From Candidatus Omnitrophota bacterium (GTDB lineage: Bacteria > Omnitrophota > Gorgyraeia > Duberdicusellales > Duberdicusellaceae): 5,370 nucleotides of DNA. The notes beneath the pieces were generated by a model that worked only from the letters and a program-made list of their open reading frames with translations, ran no database searches and was not told the DNA's origin. Positions within the stretch are counted from its first letter, which is position 1, and every line of letters starts with the position of its first letter. A program made the translations under genes and the position numbers. The stretch spans positions 1-5,370 of the forward strand of contig WFRI01000065.1 in the NCBI GenBank assembly GCA_015486615.1, given 5' to 3'. Shown piece by piece: positions 1-5,370 of the stretch.

Positions 1-603
1 ACATTAGAGAATAGTTTCAAACTAAAGGGAGAGTTTAAATTCTTTTCCCAAAATAAAACCTTGAATTCTTTCCTTAAACAGGCAAAAACTAAAAATCCTC
101 TCTTTTTAAAAGAAGCGGAAGAATTGATGCTTAGAGATATAAATATTAAGTTAGAAAAGGCCGGGCGTTTTCCCGATTTGTCAATCGGCGGTTTTTTCAG
201 CCGCGAAATTGACAAAAAAACAATTGGTTTAGGAATATCTTTCCCTCTGCCTTTGTGGAATAACAATTCAGCCCAAATATCAAGAGCAGTTTCTTTGAGA
301 AAAAAAGCAAAATTGGAAAAGAAGGCTTATGAAAACGAGCTAATAGAATCTTTAAAGAGATTGTATAGAGAGAATAAAATACTTATAAGAGAGAAAAAAC
401 TATATCAGCAGCTGCTTAAACAGACAGAAAAAACCTTCTATTTGTCAGAACTGCTCTATAAGCAGGCAAAAATCGGCTTATTTAGCTTTCTTGATTCAAA
501 TAAAGAATACTTAAATACCAAAGATAAATATTATCAAATTTTGTATAAACTGGCAGTAACTTCAGCGAAGTTAGAAGAAATAAGCGGTGTTGAATTGAAA
601 TGA
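1..603 (+). CDS. CzcC/TolC-like outer-membrane efflux protein, C-terminal part (5' end outside window)
   Basis: The reading frame is open from base 1 to the TGA at 601-603, so 200 codons are visible and the true start lies upstream. The product would be the outer-membrane channel of a tripartite efflux pump, a trimeric beta-barrel with a long periplasmic alpha-helical tunnel. Seen in the sequence: the start of a TolC repeat (KNPLFLKEAEELM, then the A-G-R-F-P-D-L segment near visible codons 53-60); a membrane-strand segment LGISFPLPLW at codons 77-86, which matches the CzcC-type 'slPLPlf' signature; a long charged helix of coiled-coil character (about codons 90-155); and the typical C-terminal G-x-x-S-F-L-D-S-x-x-x-Y-L helix from codon 159, ending near EISGVEL. 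TolC-family proteins are usually 400-480 residues, so roughly the second half is present. Its stop overlaps the adaptor start by ATGA. The family call is firm; the substrate is unknown. Confidence 0.88.
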   Translation, partial: TLENSFKLKGEFKFFSQNKTLNSFLKQAKTKNPLFLKEAEELMLRDINIKLEKAGRFPDLSIGGFFSREIDKKTIGLGISFPLPLWNNNSAQISRAVSLRKKAKLEKKAYENELIESLKRLYRENKILIREKKLYQQLLKQTEKTFYLSELLYKQAKIGLFSFLDSNKEYLNTKDKYYQILYKLAVTSAKLEEISGVELK

Positions 604-1265
604 TGAGAAATTGCCTTATTCTTATTTTTTTTATCTTTATTTCCAGTCCTGCCCATGCGCAGGATATCAAAACAGCAAAGGTTGTTTATCACAACTTTCA
701 GCAAACCCTGTCCGGCTGGGGGTATATTACGCCTTTGGGGGAAGGCAAGGCGGGATTGAAAATAAAAATTTACAGACGGGCCGCTGGCCTGTCTTCTAAT
801 ATGCCGGCAAGGATTATTCTGGGGAATAAAGAAATCCCTGCCTATGTCGGCTCTGTTTATTGTAAAGAGAATATAACTTACTGCGATATTCTCCCTGTTA
901 AAAAAAATCCCCTGCCGGTTTTTCAATTTGCTAAAGGAGTTGTCGTCTTAAAAGTTTATAAAAGCCTGGCAGTGCCTAATAGTGCGATTGTAGATAAGGA
1001 AGGGAAAAAATTTGTGATTATAAAGGAAGATGCCGGATTTGCCCAGTTAGAAAAAGCTCATCCCTTTAGAAAATCTGTTTCTAACGGGGCAGAAGGGCAT
1101 AGTTCTCTAACGGGGTTTACTAAAAAGCATATCAAAACCGGGCTAAATGACAATAATTTTACAGAAGTAATTTCCGGATTAAAATTGGGAGAGGAAATTG
1201 TAACAAAAGGGTCTTATGAAATTTTTCATCAGGACATAAAGAAGGAATATAAAGTTGGAGATTAA
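600..1265 (+). CDS. Short RND periplasmic adaptor (membrane fusion protein) lacking the lipoyl/hairpin domains
   Basis: This 221-codon gene lies between an outer-membrane factor and an RND permease, the usual place of the adaptor that joins them in the periplasm. Residues 1-20 are a clear signal peptide (hydrophobic core, then S-P-A-H-A, likely cut before Q21); no lipobox is seen. Residues 25-45 look like the first strand of the membrane-proximal domain. About 50-120 resemble the beta-barrel (MPARIILGNKEIPAYVGSVY, then the 'F-x-x-G-V-V-V-L-K-V' strand). About 125-215 are the membrane-proximal domain (VPNSAIVDKEGKKFVII; later ISGLKLGEEIVTKGSYE). Typical adaptors are 350-450 residues; the lipoyl and alpha-hairpin segments that should lie between the first strand and the barrel are absent. 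Residues about 155-176 form a foreign-looking insert (separate entry). C88 and C95 (C-x6-C) lie in the barrel. The ATG at 600 overlaps the upstream stop by 4 bp; ATG at 603 is an equal alternative. Whether it is functional is open. Confidence 0.78.
   Translation: MMRNCLILIFFIFISSPAHAQDIKTAKVVYHNFQQTLSGWGYITPLGEGKAGLKIKIYRRAAGLSSNMPARIILGNKEIPAYVGSVYCKENITYCDILPVKKNPLPVFQFAKGVVVLKVYKSLAVPNSAIVDKEGKKFVIIKEDAGFAQLEKAHPFRKSVSNGAEGHSSLTGFTKKHIKTGLNDNNFTEVISGLKLGEEIVTKGSYEIFHQDIKKEYKVGD
1051..1128 (+). repeat. Putative palindromic repeat element inserted in frame in the adaptor gene
   Basis: At 1066-1072 and 1078-1084 there is a perfect 7-bp inverted repeat (TTAGAAA / TTTCTAA) with a 5-nt loop. 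After one mismatch it extends through CCC (1062-1064) with GGG (1086-1088) and a T-G pair (1061/1089), giving a stem of about 11 pairs. The 9-mer CTAACGGGG of the right arm (1081-1089) recurs at 1107-1115. AAAAAGC flanks the block on both sides (1051-1057 and 1122-1128), a possible target duplication. The block encodes PFRKSVSNGAEGHSSLTGFT, which breaks the adaptor alignment just before the conserved K-T-G-L strand; removing 23 codons (His to His) would restore a normal family spacing. I infer a small mobile or dispersed repeat of the kind that tolerates insertion into coding sequence. Only one copy lies in this window, so its repetitive nature is unproven. Confidence 0.5.
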
Positions 1266-4200
1266 AAGCCAAAAACCCAGCATAGCAGAGTCTCTTATCA
1301 AACGCCCCTTGCCGGTAATCCTGTCTCTCTTGCTTCTTTCCCTTTCCGGATTTTTTGTTTACCATCGTTTAAATGTTGACATTCTCCCTAACTTAAATTA
1401 TCCGCTTGTTAATATTATTACCCATTATCCGGGGGCCTCTCCTTCCGATATAGAAATTCTGGTTACCCGCCCTATTGAAAGCGCTGTGCGGAGTCTAAAA
1501 AATGTCAGAAGAATTTCATCTATTTCAGCCCAAGGGTTTTCTAAAGTAACAGTAGAATTTACCTGGGGGTTGAATGTCTCTCAGGCACAGCAGGAGATTA
1601 TTTCTTCTTTGGCGAAAGTTAAAACCAGCCTTCCTAAGGGCGCAGAGCCGGTAATTGAAAATATCGGTTCCAGCCTTCAGGAAATTATGGGTTATGTTGT
1701 TGAAAGCAGGAAAGTTAACCGCAGAAAATTAAGAAATTTAGCGCAGTATAATATTGCCCCTTTGCTGAGGGCAGTAGAAGGGGTAAGTGAAATTGATGTC
1801 TATGGGGGAGAAAAAGAAGCATACATCGTAGATGCCAGCCCTTATTCTCTAGGCAGTTACAATATCGGGCTTTCTGAAATTGCCAATAAGATAAAAAGCT
1901 CTAATCTTCAGGTTCACGTTGGTTTCTTAGATAAATACCATCAGGATTTCCCCCTAAGAGGAATTTGCAAAATAAACGGCACAGATGACTTAAAAAATGT
2001 GCTTATCAGGTATAACCCTCCCCACCCTCCTTTAATTTTGGCTAAATTAGCAAGAATTTTCAAAGGTTCTCTCCCCCAAAGGTATGCCGTTTATACTGAC
2101 AATGTGCCGGGCGTTGTCTTTTCTGTTTATAAACAGCCCAATGCCAGCACTATCCAAGTTGCCAAAGAGATTAAAAGGCAGTTGGCTAAGATAAGAAAAA
2201 ACCTGCCGGGCACAATAGAAATAAAACCGTATTATGACCAATCAGAATTGATTGAGCACCAAGCTCACAATCTAACTTTCAGTATTATTTTAGGAGCATT
2301 TTTAGTAGTCGGCGTTTTAATGGTTCTTTTAAATGACTTCCTCGGAGGATTAATTATCGCTTTTACCATTCCTTTGATTGTTTCGGCTTCCCTTCTTTTT
2401 CTATACTTATTTGGTTTTTCATTAAACGTGATAACTCTGGGAGGTTTTGCCGTAGCCGTTGGTATGCTTGTGGACGGCTCAATAATTGTTTTAGAAAATA
2501 TTTACCGCCGCCGCCAAATGGGCAAAGATAGAATATCTGCCGCTGTTGAGGGCACAAAAGAAATTATGGGGCCTGATATCTCAGGAGTTTTAACGACAGT
2601 AGCAGTATTTTTACCTCTCTTATTGCTTTCGGGCATTGGGGGAAAGCTCTTTTTCCCCTTTGGCTTTACTGTTTCAGTTGTTCTTATCTGTTCTTTAATC
2701 TTCTCATTGACTTTTATTCCTGTTCTGATGGGAGCAAGAAAAAAGATTAAAAAGGGAAAGATAAATTCCGGAGACAAATTTTTCAGTTTTTTGCGCGATA
2801 TAAATAAAAAAATACTGAGGAGGGTTTTAAAACGCCCTAAAACAAGCATTGCTATAACTATCCTTTTTTTAATTATTTTAGTTCTTTCGCTTTCATTTTC
2901 TCCGCTTGGATTTATGCCTCAGGTGGACGAAGGGGCAATACTCTGTGAATATATTCTGCCTCCCGGCACATCGTTCAAAGAAAGCAAAAAAATTGGGGCA
3001 GAACTTGAGAAAACAATTTCTAAAGTCCCTGATGTTACAACAACTTATTTAAGAGTAGGGTCCGCGGAAGAGAGCTACCAGGTTGAAGGAGTAAATAGAG
3101 GAGAAATCCTTGCAAAGCTTGCTGAGGGAGCAAAAAGAAAAAGGACAATTAAAGAAATTATCCGGCAAATGAAAACAAAGATTGAGAAATTTAAGGGGGT
3201 GGAGACATTTTTCCATCAGCCTACGATGGAAAAAATTGATGAGAGTTTCTCCGGCCTGCCGGCAGTATTTGCCCTTACCATTTATGGCGATGATTATAAT
3301 AAATTGTCAAAATATTCATCTAAAATAGAAAAGACTGCAAAGAGATGCCCCTTAATAGAAAATGTAGTTAATAATGCAGTGATAAAGATTCCGGAAACCC
3401 AGATTAAGCTCAGAAAAGATAAAATGAATTCTTTAGGATTAAACCCTGAAAATGTGCTGAAAGAGTTAGCCATTGCTATGAAGGGAAAGATAGTGTCCGA
3501 GACTGTAAAGGGAGAAAGAAGCATCCCTATATTTTTAACCTCAGGCAAGTTTCCCCCTTCTAAGAAGAACGTCAATGATTTAAAAAACATCCCCCTTAAG
3601 ATTCCGGGAGGAGGAGTTGTCAACCTTTCAGATATTGCTTATATAAAAGATGCCTATACCATAAACCAGCTTAATCATATAGATATGAAGAGGGAAATTA
3701 CTCTGAACTTAGAGATTGAAGGCGGCATCGGCAGAGTGGTAAATTGGTTTAAGAAAAATCTTCCCAATCTCCATATGCCTCCGGGGTATTTTATCGAATT
3801 CACCGGGCAATATAAATCTTTAGTGAAAGCAGTTAAGGGGCTCATTTTCTCAGCGGTTATTGCAATCATAATTGTCTATTTGATTATGACAATTCAGTTC
3901 AATTCTGCCTTGCAGCCCTTAGCAATACTTTTTGAGCTTCCCCTGTCTTTTATCGGAGGATGCTTTGCCCTAATAATTACCCGCCAGCCGATAAACCTGT
4001 CCTCTTTAATTGGGTTTTTAACATTGATAGGCATATCTGTGAATAACGGGATAATTTTGATTGATTATGCCAATAGGATGAGAAGGGCCGGAATGGAAAG
4101 GCAATCAGCCCTGGAAGAAAGCGCTAATGTAAGAGTGCGCCCAATATTTCTTACAACAATCACTACTGTCTTCGGTTTGCTTCCCGTAGCGCTTAGCTCA

Positions 4201-4332
4201 GGAGTTCATAAACCTTTAGCAATAGTAGTAATCGGAGGCCTGCTTGTGAGTTCTTTCCTTACGCTCAATATCCTTCCCGCGATTTACTGTGTTTTAGAGG
4301 ACTGGAGAAAATACTTTCTAAGAAAAACATAG
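1255..4332 (+). CDS. CzcA-like RND efflux permease (proton-driven inner-membrane pump)
   Basis: Full-length RND permease of 1025 residues, the usual size. It would form a trimer in the inner membrane and export a substrate through the adaptor and outer-membrane factor, using the proton gradient. Topology read from the sequence: TM1 about 17-36; large periplasmic porter/docking loop to about 342; TM2 343-360, TM3 364-387, TM4 392-414, TM5 444-461, TM6 470-492, TM7 530-549; second periplasmic loop to about 862; TM8-TM12 between 863 and about 1013. Family motifs: VTRPIESAV at 70-78; in TM4 G403-M-L-V-D407-G with E414 seven residues on, the same spacing as the D408/E415 pair of CzcA. CzcA's third TM4 aspartate (D402) is alanine here. 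TM10 has V-N-N-G (N929, N930) instead of the lysine of AcrB or CusA. Start: TTG at 1255, with AAGGA about 8 nt upstream and an 11-bp overlap with the adaptor; no in-frame ATG lies nearby. Heavy-metal versus drug substrate is undecided; the CzcC-like partner favours metal. Confidence 0.93.
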   Translation: MEIKSQKPSIAESLIKRPLPVILSLLLLSLSGFFVYHRLNVDILPNLNYPLVNIITHYPGASPSDIEILVTRPIESAVRSLKNVRRISSISAQGFSKVTVEFTWGLNVSQAQQEIISSLAKVKTSLPKGAEPVIENIGSSLQEIMGYVVESRKVNRRKLRNLAQYNIAPLLRAVEGVSEIDVYGGEKEAYIVDASPYSLGSYNIGLSEIANKIKSSNLQVHVGFLDKYHQDFPLRGICKINGTDDLKNVLIRYNPPHPPLILAKLARIFKGSLPQRYAVYTDNVPGVVFSVYKQPNASTIQVAKEIKRQLAKIRKNLPGTIEIKPYYDQSELIEHQAHNLTFSIILGAFLVVGVLMVLLNDFLGGLIIAFTIPLIVSASLLFLYLFGFSLNVITLGGFAVAVGMLVDGSIIVLENIYRRRQMGKDRISAAVEGTKEIMGPDISGVLTTVAVFLPLLLLSGIGGKLFFPFGFTVSVVLICSLIFSLTFIPVLMGARKKIKKGKINSGDKFFSFLRDINKKILRRVLKRPKTSIAITILFLIILVLSLSFSPLGFMPQVDEGAILCEYILPPGTSFKESKKIGAELEKTISKVPDVTTTYLRVGSAEESYQVEGVNRGEILAKLAEGAKRKRTIKEIIRQMKTKIEKFKGVETFFHQPTMEKIDESFSGLPAVFALTIYGDDYNKLSKYSSKIEKTAKRCPLIENVVNNAVIKIPETQIKLRKDKMNSLGLNPENVLKELAIAMKGKIVSETVKGERSIPIFLTSGKFPPSKKNVNDLKNIPLKIPGGGVVNLSDIAYIKDAYTINQLNHIDMKREITLNLEIEGGIGRVVNWFKKNLPNLHMPPGYFIEFTGQYKSLVKAVKGLIFSAVIAIIIVYLIMTIQFNSALQPLAILFELPLSFIGGCFALIITRQPINLSSLIGFLTLIGISVNNGIILIDYANRMRRAGMERQSALEESANVRVRPIFLTTITTVFGLLPVALSSGVHKPLAIVVIGGLLVSSFLTLNILPAIYCVLEDWRKYFLRKT

Positions 4333-4345
4333 TGGAAAACATAGT
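4322..4345 (+). repeat. 12-bp tandem duplication across the permease stop codon
   Basis: Two adjacent 12-bp units, G-A/G-AAAACATAGT (4322-4333 and 4334-4345), differ at one base. The first unit contains the TAG stop at 4330-4332. Because the unit is 12 bp, the second copy repeats ACA-TAG in the same frame, giving a backup stop. It is probably a replication-slippage product with no function. Confidence 0.6.
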
Positions 4346-4418
4346 TTGTCCTGATACGAAATGCGTCATTCGCAAGAAAAAATGCCTCATAGAAAGCCGG
4401 TAAAAACATTAAAGTTTT

Positions 4419-4433
4419 TTAACCCGCAGTTAA
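4419..4433. promoter_or_regulatory. Degenerate upstream operator candidate
   Basis: TTAAC-ccgca-GTTAA is a 5-bp inverted repeat with a 5-nt spacer. It shares the TTAACC...GCAG...TTAA skeleton of the perfect palindrome at 4495-4512, with 3 bp missing from the middle. It sits directly upstream of where the -35 of the 4456 promoter should be, a position suitable for an activator or for the second site of a repression loop. Similarity could be chance in AT-rich DNA. Confidence 0.35.
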
Positions 4434-4455
4434 TCTTTATTTAAGATTTCTCCTG

Positions 4456-4461
4456 TATAAT
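4456..4461 (+). promoter_or_regulatory. Probable sigma-70 -10 box (TATAAT)
   Basis: A perfect TATAAT lies in the only long intergenic gap, 77 bp before the ATG of the membrane-protein gene. No good -35 is found at 16-18 bp spacing (ATCTTT at 17), so the promoter may be weak or activator-dependent. Transcription would start near 4468, giving a leader of about 70 nt that contains the 18-bp palindrome. Confidence 0.5.
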
Positions 4462-4494
4462 CTATAGCAAAGTCACGAAAGTTATATCTGTGTT

Positions 4495-4512
4495 TTAACC
4501 TGCGCAGGTTAA
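4495..4512. promoter_or_regulatory. Perfect 18-bp palindrome, likely operator (or leader hairpin)
   Basis: TTAACCTGCGCAGGTTAA is a perfect two-fold symmetric 18-mer with no spacer, ending 12 nt before the Shine-Dalgarno run. The site is the right size for a homodimeric helix-turn-helix repressor. It lies about +27 to +45 from the inferred start, so a bound protein would act as a roadblock. In RNA the same bases could fold into a 7-bp stem with a GCGC loop, but no U-tract follows, so it is not an intrinsic terminator. Confidence 0.6.
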
Positions 4513-4524
4513 TTAGCAAAAAAG

Positions 4525-4532
4525 AAAGGAGG
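4525..4532 (+). promoter_or_regulatory. Strong ribosome binding site that sets the start at ATG 4538
   Basis: AAAGGAGG is a near-complete anti-16S match. It is 5 nt from the ATG at 4538 but only 2 nt from the in-frame GTG at 4535, so the ATG is the likely start. This Shine-Dalgarno is much stronger than those of the RND genes upstream. Confidence 0.8.
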
Positions 4533-4537
4533 CAGTG

Positions 4538-5314
4538 ATGAAAAAATTGTTAAGCAGGGTGCCTGAGATTACGATTTTTTTCTGGATTATAAAAATTTTA
4601 TCAACTACTGTGGGAGAGTCCGCGGCTGATTTTTTATCACAGACGATGAATTTAGGATTAAGCGTTACTTCTTGCATTATGGGAGTGCTGTTGGCAGCTG
4701 CGCTTTTAGTCCAGCTTAGGCTAAAACGGTATGTGCCGGCAAGTTATTGGACGGTTGTGGTTTTAATGAGTATCGTTGGCACATTGATAACGGATAAATT
4801 GGTTGATGATATGGGTATCAGCTTAGTAACAACTTCGGTAGTCTTCACCATTACAATGCTGGCAGGTTTCGCAATTTGGTATATGAACGAAAAAACACTT
4901 TCAATACATACCATAAATACCGATAAAAGGGAAAAATTCTACTGGCTTATTATTTTATTAGCCTTTGCTTTAGGGACTGCCGGCGGCGACTTGATATCGG
5001 AGAAACTCGCACTTGGCTATGGCGTTGCATCATTGATATTTGGCGGAACAATAGCCATTATTGCCCTTGGATTTTTTGTTTTCAAAATGAATGAAACTTT
5101 GGCGTTTTGGCTTGCTTTTATTTTAACCCGTCCTTTGGGGGCGTCTATCGGCGACTTATTGTCAAAGCCTGCTTCTGAAGGAGGTGTTGGTTTAGGCACA
5201 ACTGTGACTAGCGGGCTTTTTCTTTCAATTATTCTGATTCTGGTTGTTTACCTGACTATGAGCGGATACGATAAGATTTCACCTGAAGATTCAGCCGGAT
5301 TATCATCGGAGTAA
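4538..5314 (+). CDS. COG4705-type polytopic membrane protein with four DUF347 repeats
   Basis: A 258-residue integral membrane protein with no signal peptide. I recognise it as the uncharacterised COG4705 / DUF347-repeat family (N-terminal VPEITIFFWIIKIL and LAFILTRPLGASIGDLLSKP in the fourth repeat); its biochemical role is not established as far as I know. Four copies of W-x9-G-x4-D are visible: W16/G26/D31, W71/G81/D86, W136/G146/D151, W191/G201/D206. Each starts a membrane helix and is followed by a short loop and a second helix, giving about eight helices in all. Copies 1-2 and 3-4 are each 55 residues apart, and 2-3 are 65 apart, suggesting two rounds of duplication. A polar linker (about 117-133) joins the halves, and the C-terminus is a short acidic tail. 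Acidic residues at repeated positions in or near helices suggest transport of a cation or small solute; that is inference. It has its own promoter region and probably shares a transcript with the downstream ABC gene. Confidence 0.85.
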   Translation: MKKLLSRVPEITIFFWIIKILSTTVGESAADFLSQTMNLGLSVTSCIMGVLLAAALLVQLRLKRYVPASYWTVVVLMSIVGTLITDKLVDDMGISLVTTSVVFTITMLAGFAIWYMNEKTLSIHTINTDKREKFYWLIILLAFALGTAGGDLISEKLALGYGVASLIFGGTIAIIALGFFVFKMNETLAFWLAFILTRPLGASIGDLLSKPASEGGVGLGTTVTSGLFLSIILILVVYLTMSGYDKISPEDSAGLSSE

Positions 5315-5326
5315 AAAACAGGCGTT

Positions 5327-5370
5327 ATGAATATTGTTAAGATTTCCGGTTTAGTGAAAAGTTTTAGGCA
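5327..5370 (+). CDS. N-terminus of a probable ABC transporter ATP-binding protein (cut by right edge)
   Basis: ATG at 5327 opens a frame that runs off the window: MNIVKISGLVKSFR plus two bases. The pattern 'I-x-x-L-x-K-x-F' is the usual first strand and A-loop approach of ABC ATPase subunits, which energise transport from the cytoplasmic face of the membrane. The Walker motifs would lie beyond the edge, so the call rests on 14 residues. The start is 12 nt after the stop of the membrane-protein gene with only a weak CAGG as ribosome site, so it is probably co-transcribed and perhaps translated by reinitiation. Confidence 0.55.
   Translation, partial: MNIVKISGLVKSFR

Noticed and set aside
534..926. 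Open frame of 130 codons on the minus strand
   Set aside because: It lies across the outer-membrane factor and adaptor genes, shows no recognisable domain, and has low-complexity basic composition; the + strand frames have clear family motifs.
1107..1121. SSLTGFT resembles the start of a type IV prepilin (G-F-T-L-I-E-L)
   Set aside because: No E5 or hydrophobic helix follows; the next residues are KKHIKTG of the adaptor. It is better explained by the inserted repeat.
2502..2849. Open frame of 115 codons on the minus strand
   Set aside because: It is fully inside the permease gene, antisense to TM5-TM7; its composition is the mirror of hydrophobic codons and there is no ribosome site.
4357..4372. 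Hairpin CGAAATG-CGT-CATTCG as terminator of the RND operon
   Set aside because: The stem is short, has a bulged A and a 3-nt loop, and is followed by an A-rich run rather than a U-tract.
4399..4425. GGTAAAAAC / GTTTTTTAACC as an intrinsic terminator
   Set aside because: The stem is almost all A-U with bulges, and no separate U-tract follows; the right part also belongs to the operator candidate at 4419-4433.
4535..4537. GTG as start of the DUF347 protein
   Set aside because: It is only 2 nt from the AGGAGG run, too close for initiation; the ATG three bases later has a normal 5-nt spacing.
5017..5199. Minus-strand frame of 60 codons
   Set aside because: It is antisense to the third and fourth DUF347 repeats, with no family resemblance or ribosome site.

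Overview
The window is AT-rich bacterial DNA, and every supported gene lies on the + strand. A TolC-type outer-membrane component and an RND pump mean a diderm (Gram-negative) host. Codon use is AT-leaning and lysine-rich, and genes overlap by a few bases. I would guess an uncultured diderm lineage such as Omnitrophota, but nothing here proves a taxon.

Region 1 (1-4332) is a tripartite RND efflux operon. It holds the C-terminal part of a CzcC/TolC-like outer-membrane factor (cut by the left edge), a very short periplasmic adaptor, and a full-length CzcA-like inner-membrane permease of 1025 codons. The genes overlap by 4 bp (ATGA) and 11 bp (TTG start inside the preceding gene), so translation is probably coupled. 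The family usually exports metal cations or small toxic molecules; the substrate is not clear. Two things are odd in the adaptor. It has no room for the usual lipoyl and alpha-hairpin domains. It also carries an in-frame insert of about 22 codons made of a stem-loop plus a repeated 9-mer, which looks like a small dispersed palindromic element caught inside a gene.

Region 2 (4333-4537) is the only sizeable intergenic stretch. It holds a 12-bp tandem duplication at the stop codon of the permease gene, a consensus -10 box (TATAAT) with a poor -35, and a perfect 18-bp palindrome between that promoter and a strong ribosome binding site. A degenerate copy of the palindrome lies upstream of the -35 region. 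This looks like a separately regulated promoter for the next transcription unit. I see no convincing intrinsic terminator for the RND operon.

Region 3 (4538-5370) begins with a 258-residue polytopic membrane protein of the COG4705 / DUF347-repeat type. It has four copies of an exactly spaced W-x9-G-x4-D motif. Twelve bases later comes the N-terminus of what looks like an ABC transporter ATPase, cut by the right edge. The two are probably co-transcribed, but a functional link is inference only.

The best candidates for something undescribed are the repeat-built DUF347 protein with its palindrome-controlled promoter and ABC neighbour, the hairpin-less mini-adaptor, and the in-frame palindromic insert.
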